A stretch of 64,000 bases of DNA from Donghicola mangrovi (GTDB lineage Bacteria; Pseudomonadota; Alphaproteobacteria; Rhodobacterales; Rhodobacteraceae). The notes below the pieces were generated by a model. That model searched no databases. It worked only from the letters and a program-made list of their open reading frames with translations, and was not told the origin of the DNA. The position numbers and the translations under genes were made by a program. The stretch covers positions 496,001 through 560,000 of the forward strand of contig NZ_JABCJE010000001.1 in assembly GCF_013377535.1 (NCBI RefSeq), given 5' to 3'. Each line of letters starts with the position of its first letter. The stretch's first letter is position 1. Shown piece by piece: positions 47,201-56,395 of the stretch.

Positions 47201-48093
47201 AGCCCCTGCCCCGCCGCCTGTTCCAGCAAGTGCTTCTGCAGGCGGCGTAATTTCCAGTTATCCTTGACGCTGCGGGCGTGGGCGACGCCGGACAGGGCCA
47301 GCTTCATGTGGCCCCGTTCGACCGCGTGCTCGATCAGGCGGATGGTGTAGGGAATCGCGTTCCGGCGGTGACGGAGCAGCTCGTAGAACCGCTTGGGGGT
47401 CATGGTGCCTTCGACCATCTCGGTCGCGACGGGTTTCAGGATTTCCATCCGCTTCAGGGTCGGCGGGACTTTGTGGGTCAGGTGGTGAAAGCCCAGGACA
47501 TGGCAATTCGGCAGGGTCAGGCGATCGATGTGGGCCTTATCCTCGGGGACCAGCGGGTCGTAGACCAGATATGCCTTGCCTGCAGCCGCCAACCCTTCGG
47601 CGGCGTCCAGATAGGGGCCGGTGGTCCAATCGGCGTGACGCATCGCGCGGTCATAGCGGTTTTCGAAGGGGGCCAGTTCCTTGGACAGGGTGGATTGAGG
47701 GCTGAAGGCCACCACGGTGCACCCCGGCGCTAGACTGGCAAAGGCGCAAGCCCCGTAGGCCCCCATGCTGGACCCATACATGCTGACCTGCGGATAGCTG
47801 GCAAAGACGCCGCAATCGCGCATCCCGTTCAGAATGGCGAACAGCGCGGGGTCGCGGAACCAATCGGTGCGTTTGCACATGACGCCGACCATGCCCCAAC
47901 CGCGCTTGTGCACCATGTCAAAGGCCCACGGCTTGCGATCGCCCTCTTCGCGGTTCCAGGACATGTTGTCGAAGCCGACGACCAGACGCTCTTGCCCCGG
48001 GATGTGCACGACCACGTGGTTCGGGGTCTCGTGGAATTCGCCCCGCCCTTCGGCGGCGAGGCGTTGCATCAGGGAAAAGTCGTAGCTGGCCAT
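47197..48093 (-). CDS. Alpha/beta-hydrolase-fold protein
   Basis: 298 residues. The nucleophile elbow MYGSSMGAYGACAFA (GxSxG) places a Ser, and LVYDPLVPEDKAH carries a likely acid, with FHHLTHKVP a candidate His. The C-terminal about 100 residues are basic helices. The substrate is unknown. By context (10 bp after the fusion gene, same strand) it may deacylate or modify a surface glycan. No signal peptide, so it is cytoplasmic. Confidence 0.75.
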   Translation of the reverse strand: MASYDFSLMQRLAAEGRGEFHETPNHVVVHIPGQERLVVGFDNMSWNREEGDRKPWAFDMVHKRGWGMVGVMCKRTDWFRDPALFAILNGMRDCGVFASYPQVSMYGSSMGAYGACAFASLAPGCTVVAFSPQSTLSKELAPFENRYDRAMRHADWTTGPYLDAAEGLAAAGKAYLVYDPLVPEDKAHIDRLTLPNCHVLGFHHLTHKVPPTLKRMEILKPVATEMVEGTMTPKRFYELLRHRRNAIPYTIRLIEHAVERGHMKLALSGVAHARSVKDNWKLRRLQKHLLEQAAGQGL

Positions 48094-48103
48094 CGTCCGG
48101 CCC

Positions 48104-49672
48104 CTAGCGTTTCTGGACGATCAGCAGGTTGTTGCGCTTGGCCTTCATATAGAAGGCCGGCATCATCACCGCGCCCGACATATCCACGCGCAGATCGTTC
48201 AGCGCCTTTTCGATATCGGGGTCGTTGTGGCGGAAAATGCCGTTCTTGTTATAGCCCTCGAACAGGTCGGCGGTCTTGGGCCATTCGTCGGATTCCCATT
48301 TCGCAGGCTGGTCGCGCAGACCCTCGATCACATAGAGGCCGCCGGATTTCAGCTTTGGGAACAGCTCGATAAAGCTGGTCTGCTGGTGTTTGGACGCATG
48401 GCTGGCATCGTCGATGATAAAGTCGAAGGTCCCCAGATCCTCGGCCACTTCGGCCAGTTCATCGGGGTCGTCCAGATCACACTGCATGAAGCTGAAGCGG
48501 TTGTCCTTGAACCAGCTGAAGTCCGAGATATCGATGCCAGTCACGTGACCTTCGGGGAAGTATTCCAGCCACATTTTGACCGACGGCAGATCGTCGGTCT
48601 GACGGTCCACTTCGCCGCCCTTCTCGGGGCCGCCGTTTTGCAGACCCAGTTCCAAGAGGTTCACCGGCTTGTCCCGATAGGGCAGCATGAACATCTGGTA
48701 GAATTCGGTGTGACGGTATTTGTTGCCACCCTTGTCCGAGCCGTATTTGTCCGCCAGATCGGTCAGGTTCACGTTGCCGCGGCCCGCACGATCTGCCGCG
48801 CGAACGGGGATCAGCGGGGCGACTTCGCCGTCGCTGGTGGGCTTGGCCTTGCGGATGATCGGGGCCTTGGTCGGGTCGATGTCGTGCTTTTTCAGCAGCT
48901 GGCCGATCAGGCTTTTGGGATGGGGGTAGCCGCCATCATCGGCCAGACGCGCCCGCATCCGGCGCCCATAGAGGTGCACCGAGTAGGTGTTTTCAGTGAT
49001 GTAGGGCGAGGTGTCAAAGTTGCGCTTCAGCATGAAGCGGCGGTCTTTGAAGGTAAAGGGATAGAGCCCCTCTTGCGGGAGGGCAAAGCGCGCCTCGCCG
49101 GTGACGTGCAGGAAATGGGTCACCGCGTGCGGGCCCCAGACGCCCCAAGGCTGTTCGCTGGAATGCACAGGCTCGCCCGCGTCGCGCTTGGCGATCAGCT
49201 CGGCCTCGTATTCCGGCCCGTAGTAGGAGGGGATGGCGAATTCGTCGCTGGTGAACTCCAGCAGGGCATTCAGGGTGTCGCTGTCATGGGGCAGGCCCAG
49301 AACACCGCCGTTGATGTGGTGCTTGGATTCCCAGCCATAGAAGTGCCCGTTCGGGGTTTCGAACGGCTTCATGCAATAGGCATCCGTGTCGGCCCAGATG
49401 GTATTGCGCATCTTTTTCAGCATCTTGTAGCGGAACAGGTCCGAATGCAGCGCGGGGCTGCCGGTACGCTCGTGCTGAAGGAAGTTGGTCTGGGGCAGAA
49501 CCTCGTTGGCGTCGGCCAGTTCGATTCCGTCGGGGACGTTCTGAAGGGGGCCGTAGTGGTACAGAACGGTCTCATGGCCCGCATCCACAAAGGATTTCAG
49601 GCACAGCTGCTCAAGATAGCTAAGCGGTCCTTCCATCCAGAGAGCAGCGATCGTGTACTTTTGTTTAGCCAT
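48104..49672 (-). CDS. Fusion of GT32-like glycosyltransferase and SAM methyltransferase
   Basis: 522 residues in two parts. Residues 1 to about 265: a glycosyltransferase with DXD sugar-binding region, SDLFRYKML at 77-85 and IWADTDAY at 92-99 (D95-T-D97). After a linker, residues about 300-522 form a class I SAM methyltransferase of polysaccharide clusters: LADKYGSDKGGNKYRHTEFY, VNLLELGLQNGG, GIDISDFSWF, DFIIDDASH. It could transfer a sugar and then methylate it, or cap a chain. The next gene on the strand, a hydrolase-like protein, starts 10 bp later. No signal peptide. Confidence 0.85.
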   Translation of the reverse strand: MAKQKYTIAALWMEGPLSYLEQLCLKSFVDAGHETVLYHYGPLQNVPDGIELADANEVLPQTNFLQHERTGSPALHSDLFRYKMLKKMRNTIWADTDAYCMKPFETPNGHFYGWESKHHINGGVLGLPHDSDTLNALLEFTSDEFAIPSYYGPEYEAELIAKRDAGEPVHSSEQPWGVWGPHAVTHFLHVTGEARFALPQEGLYPFTFKDRRFMLKRNFDTSPYITENTYSVHLYGRRMRARLADDGGYPHPKSLIGQLLKKHDIDPTKAPIIRKAKPTSDGEVAPLIPVRAADRAGRGNVNLTDLADKYGSDKGGNKYRHTEFYQMFMLPYRDKPVNLLELGLQNGGPEKGGEVDRQTDDLPSVKMWLEYFPEGHVTGIDISDFSWFKDNRFSFMQCDLDDPDELAEVAEDLGTFDFIIDDASHASKHQQTSFIELFPKLKSGGLYVIEGLRDQPAKWESDEWPKTADLFEGYNKNGIFRHNDPDIEKALNDLRVDMSGAVMMPAFYMKAKRNNLLIVQKR

Positions 49673-49773
49673 CAGAAACCCGTGTTTGCAGCTTCGCCGC
49701 CCTGCGGCGCGGTCAGATGCAGGTTACTGGCGAAATGCGGGTTTTTTCCAGTACTACTTGGGCTAATCGTTTG

Positions 49774-49819
49774 AAAAATTTGGGTCCCTTTTGTGTCGTT
49801 TGCGGAAACAAACGGGACC
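49774..49819 (-). terminator. Intrinsic terminator of the ccoGHIS operon
   Basis: On the minus strand an outer GGTCCC..GGGACC stem encloses GTTTG..CAAAC, followed by CAAATTTTT, 20 bp after the ccoS stop. Confidence 0.75.
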
Positions 49820-49838
49820 TCATGCATGTTTTGATGGC

Positions 49839-49997
49839 TTACGGCTTGGGCTTGTCGTCCCAGTCGCTGCTGAGGATGCGCTGGCTGTCGCCATCGGGGT
49901 CATCGTACTGGCTGGAGCGCAAAGTATAGACGAATCCCACGAGGCCAAGCCCCCCGAGCAGAAGCGAAATCGGGATCAGAAAAGTCAGAACCTGCAT
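49839..49997 (-). CDS. ccoS: cbb3-type oxidase assembly protein CcoS
   Basis: A 52-residue protein, MQVLTFLIPISLLLGGLGLV at the N-terminus, with one transmembrane helix (about 4-25), the SQYDDPDGDSQRIL segment typical of CcoS and an acidic C-terminal tail. It is needed for copper and heme cofactor insertion into the cbb3 oxidase. It starts 4 bp after the ccoI stop, completing the ccoGHIS operon. Easily missed because it is so short. Confidence 0.93.
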   Translation of the reverse strand: MQVLTFLIPISLLLGGLGLVGFVYTLRSSQYDDPDGDSQRILSSDWDDKPKP

Positions 49998-50001
49998 GGT
50001 G

Positions 50002-52194
50002 TTACCTCAGACGCAGCGCGTTCAGCGAAACGATAATCGAACTGCTGGACATGGCCAGCGCGGCGATCAGGGGCGTGGTCAGCCCGGCAATCGCCAAGGG
50101 GATCGCAACAAGGTTGTAGCCGGTGGCGATCTGGAAATTCTCGCGGATGCGGCGGGTCGCTTTTCGGGCAGTGACCAAGGATTCAGCAACCGGTGTCAGA
50201 TCGCGGCCCAACAGCACGATGTCCGAGGCCACGCGGGCCGCATCCAGCGCGGTGGCGGGGGAAATCGAGACATCGGCAGCGGCCAGCGCGGCGGTGTCGT
50301 TCAGGCCATCGCCGACCATCAGCACATGTGCGCCGCCTTCGGACAGGGATTCGATGTAGTGAAGCTTGGTCTCGGGCAGGCAGTTGGCCTGATATTCGCG
50401 GATGCCAAGGCGGGCGGCCAGATCGGCCACGGGGGCGGCGCTGTCACCAGACAGAAGGATCACGCGCTTACCGGCAGCCTTCAGCGCCGCGATGGTGTCT
50501 GCCGCACCGGCGCGCAGATCATCGACAAAGCCGAACTGCACAGGGGCCGCATCGCCAATCGCCAGCCAAGCCGAGGTGATCTCGACCGCGGGGGCCCCCA
50601 GCCAATCGCCGCGACCGAGGCGGACGGTCTGGCCGCGCCAGATCCCTTGGGTGCCGTGACCGGGGATTTCGGTGATCTCGGTGACGGTCGCGGGCTTTAC
50701 TCCGGCGGCGCGGGCGGCGGTGGTGATGGCGCGGGACAGGGGGTGATCCGAGCCTTCGGCGAGCGCCAAGGCAACCTCCAGATCGCTGCGGGAATGGTCG
50801 CCTAGGTTGGACAGAACGGGGGTGCCCTCGGTCAACGTGCCGGTTTTGTCGAACACGACGGTGTCCACATTGGCCAGACGTTCCAGCGCGGTTTCATGCT
50901 TGATCAGCATCCCCTTGCGGAACAGGCGGCCCGATGCGGCGGTGGTCACGGCGGGCACAGCCAGACCCAGCGCACAGGGGCAAGTGATGATCAGAACCGC
51001 CGCCGCGATGTTCAGGGACATGCGGACATCGTGGCTATAGATCAGCCAGCCCAGAAAGCTGAGCGCCGACAGGGCGTGGACACCGGGCGCATAGAGTTTC
51101 GCCGCACGATCCGCCAGCGAGGTATAGCGCGAACGGCCCGATTCAGCGATCGCCACCAGATCGGCCATGCGGTGCAAGGAAGTGTCTTGGCCCACGGCAT
51201 TGGCGCGGACGGTCAGGGGGCCGGTCAGGTTGACCTCGCCCGCGCTGATCAGGGTGCCAACGGCGGCGGCAACTGGAACGGTCTCGCCGGTCAGCAGGGA
51301 GCGGTCCAGTTCGGACGCGCCTGCGATGACTTCGCCATCCACGGGGCAGCGCGATCCGGGGCGGACAAGGATCAGATCCCCGATGCGCAGCTCGGCGGCG
51401 GGAACGGTGATTTCCTGTCCGTCCTCAAGACGGATGGCGCGGGGAACCTCCAGCGCGGCCAGTTCCTCGGCGGCGGAGCGGGCAACGGCGCGGGTGCGGT
51501 GGTCCAGATAACGGCCCGCCAGCAGAAAGAAGGTCAGGGTCAGCGCCGCGTCGAAATAGGCATGGCTGCCCGACAGCGCGGTTTCCCAGACGGACATGAC
51601 CACGGCCAGCAGGATCGCCAAAGAGATCGGCACGTCCATGTTCAGGCGTTTCGCGGACAGGGCGCTGTAGGCGCTGCGGAAAAACGGCTGACCAGAGAAC
51701 GCGATGGCCGGCAGAGTGATCGCCGCCGAAATCCAGTGGAACATGTCGCGGGTCGCGTCCGCTGCGCCGGCCCAGACGGATACCGAGAGCAGCATCACGT
51801 TCATCGAAGCAAAGCCCGCAACGGCCAAACGCATCAGCAGTTCGCGGCCCGCTTTGTCGGTGGCGGTGGCCTGAATTGTGGCCACGTCCAGCTCGTGCGC
51901 CTCATAGCCGGTGGCCTCCATCAGGCGGACCAGATCGGCGGGATCAACGGTAGCATCCGCCGCGATGTTGGCGCGCTTCAGGGTCAGGTTCACGCGGGCT
52001 TCTTTGACACCGGGATAGGCGTTCAGGGCTTGCTCGACCGTGCTGATGCAGGCCGCGCAGTGGATCGTAGGCAAGGACAGGGCAATGCGAGCCTCCTTCA
52101 GGGCTTCGGCGCGGGCGGCGATCGCCTCGGCCGAGGGGGCGGCCACGCAAGCGGGGCACGCAGAAGGAGACTGGGTTCGTATTGCCGCTGTCAT
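50002..52194 (-). CDS. ccoI: Cu+-translocating P1B-ATPase CcoI (FixI)
   Basis: 730 residues. It exports copper for cbb3 oxidase assembly. N-terminal CPAC and heavy-metal domain LPTIHCAACISTVEQAL (metal-binding CxxC), eight predicted membrane helices, transmembrane CPC in ITCPCALGLAVP, phosphorylation site DKTGTLTEG, and GDGLNDTAALAAADV hinge. Starts 5 bp after the ccoH stop. Third gene of ccoGHIS. Confidence 0.95.
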   Translation of the reverse strand: MTAAIRTQSPSACPACVAAPSAEAIAARAEALKEARIALSLPTIHCAACISTVEQALNAYPGVKEARVNLTLKRANIAADATVDPADLVRLMEATGYEAHELDVATIQATATDKAGRELLMRLAVAGFASMNVMLLSVSVWAGAADATRDMFHWISAAITLPAIAFSGQPFFRSAYSALSAKRLNMDVPISLAILLAVVMSVWETALSGSHAYFDAALTLTFFLLAGRYLDHRTRAVARSAAEELAALEVPRAIRLEDGQEITVPAAELRIGDLILVRPGSRCPVDGEVIAGASELDRSLLTGETVPVAAAVGTLISAGEVNLTGPLTVRANAVGQDTSLHRMADLVAIAESGRSRYTSLADRAAKLYAPGVHALSALSFLGWLIYSHDVRMSLNIAAAVLIITCPCALGLAVPAVTTAASGRLFRKGMLIKHETALERLANVDTVVFDKTGTLTEGTPVLSNLGDHSRSDLEVALALAEGSDHPLSRAITTAARAAGVKPATVTEITEIPGHGTQGIWRGQTVRLGRGDWLGAPAVEITSAWLAIGDAAPVQFGFVDDLRAGAADTIAALKAAGKRVILLSGDSAAPVADLAARLGIREYQANCLPETKLHYIESLSEGGAHVLMVGDGLNDTAALAAADVSISPATALDAARVASDIVLLGRDLTPVAESLVTARKATRRIRENFQIATGYNLVAIPLAIAGLTTPLIAALAMSSSSIIVSLNALRLR

Positions 52195-52199
52195 TTGGG

Positions 52200-52673
52200 T
52201 CAGCCTTTGACGTGCAGCACGATGCGCTGCTGGAACAGGGTTCCGTTCTCGGCCCGCGCCTTGAGGCGCAGGTTCCAGTTGCCCGGCGCCAGATCAACGG
52301 GCGCGGACAGGTCGGTGCCGGTAAAGGCAAAGACGGGGGTGCGGTCATCCTTGGCCTCGGTGGCGCGGCCAAGGATCGCCTCTTCGATGGCGGGGTTCAC
52401 GGGGTTCCCCTGCGGATCACGGATCGACAGGATCAGATTGCCCCGTTCCACCCGCGCCGTCACGTCCCAACCAAGGGCCAACTGCGCCTTGCGATCGGCG
52501 TCAAAGGTCTGGCTGGCGACGTAGGAGTTGGCGGTTTCGAGGCCCGGAAATGTATGGATCGCTTTATACGCCATCAGAACATTCACGGTAATAATCACAC
52601 TGAAGGCCGCCACAAATCCGGCAAACACGTGCCAGCCCTTGATGCGGAACTCCTGTTTCGCTGCGTGCGCCAT
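52200..52673 (-). CDS. ccoH: cbb3 oxidase assembly protein CcoH (FixH)
   Basis: 157 residues, single N-terminal membrane helix (about 12-34), then a periplasmic beta-domain of the FixH type (GLETANSYVASQTFDADRKA, then GWDVTARVERGNL). It is needed for assembly and stability of cbb3 oxidase. The start shares one base with the ccoG stop (TGATG). Confidence 0.93.
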   Translation of the reverse strand: MAHAAKQEFRIKGWHVFAGFVAAFSVIITVNVLMAYKAIHTFPGLETANSYVASQTFDADRKAQLALGWDVTARVERGNLILSIRDPQGNPVNPAIEEAILGRATEAKDDRTPVFAFTGTDLSAPVDLAPGNWNLRLKARAENGTLFQQRIVLHVKG

Positions 52674-54106
52674 CAGTTTTCCTTTCCGTTAAAGACGGTT
52701 TCTTTGGTGACTTGCTCGGCGGCTTTGGGGTCCTCGACCGTGATGTACAGGTCAGTCCGCTCGGCCTCGGCGGCGTCGGTGCCCGGCGCGGCGATGACGT
52801 AGACACGCTGCAGCTTGGTGCTGTCAGAGGGCACATCGGTCACGTTGCCGTCGTAGCCTTCGAGTTTAACCTCGAACACGTCCGAAGGCGCAACCGTCAC
52901 GACAAACCCGCGATCTTCGCCATGTTTATTGCGCAGACGCACGTCATAGGTGTTGCGGATCGAGCCATCGGACAGAACCACAAAGGTGGGATTACGAACG
53001 GGGGCCACGGTCATGTCGATGGCCTGACGGGTCAGCAGGGCAACAATCAGGCCCACACCCACCAGCGACCACAGGGTGGTGTAGAGAATCACGCGCGGAC
53101 GGAAGACGTGCTTCATGATCGGGCGGGGCTGGTTGCCCGCACGCTCCAGCGTTTCGTCAGAAAGAGCGATATAGTCGATCAGGCCGCGCGGCTTGCCGAT
53201 TTTGGCCATCATGTCATCGCAGGCATCGATACAAAGTGCACAAGTGATACATTCCATCTGCTGGCCGTTGCGGATGTCGATGCCCATGGGGCAGACGTTC
53301 ACACACGCCATACAGTCAATGCAGTCACCGGCGGGTGCTTCGTCCTCGGTCTTGCGCAGTTTGCCGCGGGGCTCGCCGCGCCAGTCGCGGTAAGCAACGG
53401 TGATGGTGTCTTCGTCCATCATGGCCGCCTGAATACGGGGCCACGGGCAGGCGTAGATGCAGATCTGTTCGCGCATGAAACCACCGAACACAAAGGTGGT
53501 CATGGTCAGAATACCCATGGTGACATAGGCCACAGGGTGCGCGCGGAAGTGCACCAGATCATTCAGCAGGGTCGGCGCATCGGTGAAATAGAACACCCAA
53601 GCCCCGCCTGTCGCCAAACCGATCAGGAACCACAGCACCCATTTGGTGATGCGCAGACGGGCCTTGTGCATGTCCAGTTTCTTCTGGCGATGCAGGCGCA
53701 GGCGGGCGTTCCGGTCCCCTTCGACCCAGCGTTCAACAAGGATAAAGAGGTCGGTCCAGACGGTCTGCGGGCAAGTATAGCCGCACCACACACGCCCCAG
53801 CGCAGAGGTGAACAGGAACAGGCCAAGGCCCGCCATGATCAGAAGACCGGCGATGAAGTAGAACTCGTGCGGCCATATCTCGATGAAAAAGAAGAAAAAA
53901 CGGCGGTTCGCCAGATCCACCAGAACGGCTTGGTCGGGCAGGTTCGGACCCCGATCCCAGCGCAGCCAAGGTGTGATGTAGTAGATGCCCAAAGTGATCG
54001 CCATGATCACCCACTTCAGATTCCGGAACTTGCCGCTGACACGTCGTGGAAAAATGGGTTCTCGGGCAGCGTAAAGTTGTTCGGGCTGATGATCGGCTGT
54101 GCTCAC
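52673..54106 (-). CDS. ccoG: cbb3 oxidase accessory protein CcoG (RdxA/FixG)
   Basis: 477 residues. Several membrane helices; two ferredoxin-type 4Fe-4S motifs, CIDCMACVNVCP and CITCALCIDACD; WCGYTCPQTVW in a membrane loop; a C-terminal Ig-like FixG domain. It reduces Cu2+ for the oxidase maturation pathway. I choose the GTG at 54106 (VSTADHQPEQLYAAREPI), with GGAG 8 bp upstream, over the ATG at 54181, because an FNR box lies right across the latter. First gene of ccoGHIS. Confidence 0.93.
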   Translation of the reverse strand: MSTADHQPEQLYAAREPIFPRRVSGKFRNLKWVIMAITLGIYYITPWLRWDRGPNLPDQAVLVDLANRRFFFFFIEIWPHEFYFIAGLLIMAGLGLFLFTSALGRVWCGYTCPQTVWTDLFILVERWVEGDRNARLRLHRQKKLDMHKARLRITKWVLWFLIGLATGGAWVFYFTDAPTLLNDLVHFRAHPVAYVTMGILTMTTFVFGGFMREQICIYACPWPRIQAAMMDEDTITVAYRDWRGEPRGKLRKTEDEAPAGDCIDCMACVNVCPMGIDIRNGQQMECITCALCIDACDDMMAKIGKPRGLIDYIALSDETLERAGNQPRPIMKHVFRPRVILYTTLWSLVGVGLIVALLTRQAIDMTVAPVRNPTFVVLSDGSIRNTYDVRLRNKHGEDRGFVVTVAPSDVFEVKLEGYDGNVTDVPSDSTKLQRVYVIAAPGTDAAEAERTDLYITVEDPKAAEQVTKETVFNGKEN

Positions 54107-54173
54107 GGAATCGCTCCGGTATGGAAAAAGGGCATTTGCTGTTGCCCTTTTTGCAGGAGCGCGCCAGTCGGGC

Positions 54174-54189
54174 TTTGACACAGGTCAAA
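54174..54189 (-). promoter_or_regulatory. FNR (FnrL) box before ccoGHIS
   Basis: TTTGAC-ACAG-GTCAAA is a perfect palindrome fitting TTGAC-N4-GTCAA. Its centre is 75 bp upstream of the ccoG GTG. An activator box centred at -41.5 would put the transcription start near 54140. The presence of fnrL in the same window supports it. Confidence 0.88.
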
Positions 54190-54207
54190 CCCGACTCTGT
54201 GCCATAG

Positions 54208-55083
54208 CTATTGCGACAATTGGCCCTTGAGCCACTGCGCGAAAGTCGACAGCGCTTTGCGCTGCACACCCGGACGGGTGACAATGTAGTAACCCAGTGC
54301 ATCATTCGAATCTTCGAACAATACGTTGAGCTTACCGTCCGCAAGAGCACGGCGCACCATAGCACGACTGACCAGCGCGATCCCTTCGCCGTCCAGCAGA
54401 GCGTCCATGAGCTGAGCACTGGGCAGATGGGTCACGGCGGGGCCTTTGGCCGCAGAGATACCGTGGCTATCCAGCCAGACACCGGTTTCGTTCGAACCCG
54501 ATTCCTGCAACCATTTCTGGTCCATCAGGTCTGCGGGGCCGGACACTTGGCGATCGCCGACCAGGCTTGGTGCACCAACCAAGACCAGATCGGAGGGCAG
54601 CAGCAGATGTGCCTCGAGGGCGGGCCATACACCAGCGCCGTAGCGCACTGCCATGTCGATGCCTGCGGGACGCAGGTCAACGATCTCCGAGGTGGGGTTC
54701 AGCAGAACCTCGATCTCGGGATGCTGCTGGCGGAACGTGTCCAGTCGCGGCATCAGCCAGTTGATGGTGAACAGCGGAGCGGCTGCAACCTGAAGGGGAC
54801 GGGTCTCGTCGCCGTCGGTCATCTCTTCGACCTTTTGGTAGATCGTTTCGAGAGCCGGTAGCAGGACCTGAGCAAGCTGCGTGCCTTCGGGAGTCAGCAT
54901 GACCCCGCGACCCTGACGTGCGACGAGAGGCGTCCCCAAATGCCCCTCGAGCTGCCGGATCTGCTGGCTGATTGCAGCGTGCGTAACGTTCAAAAGTGCC
55001 CCTGCTCGAGAGACACTCCCCGACTGCGCTAAGGCAGCAAATGCCCGGAGTGCGGGCAGAGAAGGCATGCGAAGCCAATCCAT
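54208..55083 (-). CDS. LysR-family regulator (GcvA/AmpR-like)
   Basis: 291 residues. The winged helix-turn-helix LPALRAFAALAQSGSVSRAG, then NVTHAAISQQIRQLE (recognition) and TPEGTQLAQ fit LysR; the effector domain starts near 95 with LQVAAAPLFTINWLMPRL, of the GcvA type. Its ligand is unknown. It stands between the ccoNOQP and ccoGHIS operons, all on the minus strand. An alternative start is MPSLPALRAF five codons in. Confidence 0.93.
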   Translation of the reverse strand: MDWLRMPSLPALRAFAALAQSGSVSRAGALLNVTHAAISQQIRQLEGHLGTPLVARQGRGVMLTPEGTQLAQVLLPALETIYQKVEEMTDGDETRPLQVAAAPLFTINWLMPRLDTFRQQHPEIEVLLNPTSEIVDLRPAGIDMAVRYGAGVWPALEAHLLLPSDLVLVGAPSLVGDRQVSGPADLMDQKWLQESGSNETGVWLDSHGISAAKGPAVTHLPSAQLMDALLDGEGIALVSRAMVRRALADGKLNVLFEDSNDALGYYIVTRPGVQRKALSTFAQWLKGQLSQ

Positions 55084-55216
55084 ATATTAATCTCGACTAA
55101 CAATTTTACAAACGCAGCGTGAAAAAAACACACTCATACAAGTTTAATATGACCATTACACAGTTACTCAAGCAGCAAAACAGGGGAAATTTCCATTTTT
55201 CCTACTCGAACGTATA

Positions 55217-55309
55217 TAATTGGGGTGCAAATAATTGCAAAAACGTACGAAACACCTCAACACCCTTAACAGTTGTACACGTATAGGGTGAACAGTGCGA
55301 CCCCAATTA
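55217..55309. repeat. Long-range perfect inverted repeat, possible structured RNA or operator
   Basis: TAATTGGGGT (55217-55226) and ACCCCAATTA (55300-55309) are exact reverse complements separated by 73 bases. Inside lie GCAA-ATAA-TTGC (55227-55238) and CACCCT..AGGGTG (55261-55290). Folded as RNA this would be a closing stem with two internal hairpins. It is inferred by eye only. Confidence 0.5.
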
Positions 55310-55433
55310 AGACATTTGCCGTAATTTTTCCGCAGTTTCGCCCGCAAACAAGGCGGGTTTCCCTTACAGATAAGGCGATTTGTGTTTTGGGAAATAGGTC
55401 GCGCTGGCAGACAGGACATAATTTCGTGTCTGG

Positions 55434-55486
55434 AAAAAGTGCGTCGACGTTCCAGGAAACGCGCGAACAGGACGGAACGTCGACGC
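55434..55486 (-). terminator. Terminator of the ccoNOQP operon
   Basis: Perfect 13-bp inverted repeat GCGTCGACGTTCC / GGAACGTCGACGC with a 20-base loop, followed on the minus strand by ACTTTTT. It lies 46 bp after the ccoP stop. A smaller CCCCG..CGGGG hairpin (55490-55510) precedes it. Confidence 0.75.
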
Positions 55487-55531
55487 AAACCCCGCAGGAA
55501 ATAAACGGGGTATTCGGGTGGTCAGGGGCGG

Positions 55532-56395
55532 TTATTCACCGCCACCCAGACCGTGTACGTAGGTGGCAACTGCCGCGATTTCGGCGTCCGACAGACGGGC
55601 GTTCCAGTTGGGCATGACGCCATAACGAGCCTTGGTCACGGTGGTGATCAGGGTGTCGTAGTCGCCGCCATAGAGCCAGATCGCGTCGGTCAGGTTGGGT
55701 GCACCCTGGGTGCGGTCACCGGTGCCGGTTTCGCCGTGGCAGGTTGCGCAGTTGTCCGCAAAGACGACCGAGCCTTCTTCAACCAGCGCGGGATCGTTCG
55801 GCTCGCCGCTCAGGGACATGACGTAGTTCACCACCTGACGGATCTGCTCTTTTTCCAGCAGTTCGTCGGTGCCGAATGCCGGCATCTGGCTGAAGCGGGC
55901 ATCAGCGTCGGTCTCGTTGCGGATACCGTGGGTGATGGTGGTGTGGATGTCCTCGATGGAACCACCCCACAGCCAATCGTCGTCCAGCAGGTTCGGATAG
56001 CCTTTGGCACCCGAAGCCCCCGAGCCGTGACACTGGGCACACCAGGTCCGGAACACAGCCGCACCAGCGTTGCTGGCATAGCTCTGCAGTTCGGGGTTGG
56101 CGCTGATCTGGGTCAGGTCAGCAGAGGCCAGCTGTTCGTTGATCGAAGCGTTTGCTTCTTCGACGGCGGCGATCTCGGCGGCGACGTTCTGACGGGTCGA
56201 GAAGCCCAGCACACCGGGGGTTGCACCGCTCAGCAGAGGCCATGCCGGATAGGCGATGGTGTACAGAACGCCCCAGAAGATACAGGCGTAGAAGGTCCAC
56301 AGCCACCAGCGGGGAAGAGGGTTGTTGAACTCTTCGATACCGTCCCAGCTGTGACCGGTCGTTTCGACCTCTTTCTTTTCAGGTTTCTTGCTCAT
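55532..56395 (-). CDS. ccoP: cbb3 cytochrome c oxidase subunit III (CcoP), diheme
   Basis: 287 residues. An N-terminal membrane helix (about 31-52) anchors the protein; two c-type heme sites, C119-AQC-H123 and C216-ATC-H220, lie in the periplasmic domain. It carries electrons from cytochrome c to CcoO. The ATG overlaps the ccoQ stop by 4 bp. Last gene of ccoNOQP. Confidence 0.97.
   Translation of the reverse strand: MSKKPEKKEVETTGHSWDGIEEFNNPLPRWWLWTFYACIFWGVLYTIAYPAWPLLSGATPGVLGFSTRQNVAAEIAAVEEANASINEQLASADLTQISANPELQSYASNAGAAVFRTWCAQCHGSGASGAKGYPNLLDDDWLWGGSIEDIHTTITHGIRNETDADARFSQMPAFGTDELLEKEQIRQVVNYVMSLSGEPNDPALVEEGSVVFADNCATCHGETGTGDRTQGAPNLTDAIWLYGGDYDTLITTVTKARYGVMPNWNARLSDAEIAAVATYVHGLGGGE

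Larger units (their letters stand above)
55084..55531. other. Longest non-coding stretch, AT-rich
   Basis: 448 bp between the LysR gene and ccoP, clearly lower in GC than its surroundings. It holds the ccoP-side terminator (55434-55486), a weak GC hairpin (CCCGC..GCGGG, 55341-55357), a TATAAT at 55215-55220, and a perfect 10-bp inverted repeat (55217-55309). Open frames here have no credible ribosome site or composition, so I see no gene. It presumably contains the LysR promoter. Confidence 0.7.

Noticed and set aside
54107-54181. ATG start for ccoG at 54181
   Set aside because: It falls inside the FNR box and would add 25 atypical residues; the GTG at 54106 has a good ribosome site.
55168-55488. 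106-codon minus-strand frame in the non-coding stretch
   Set aside because: Arg/Cys-rich random-looking composition, no ribosome site, and it spans the cbb3 operon terminator.
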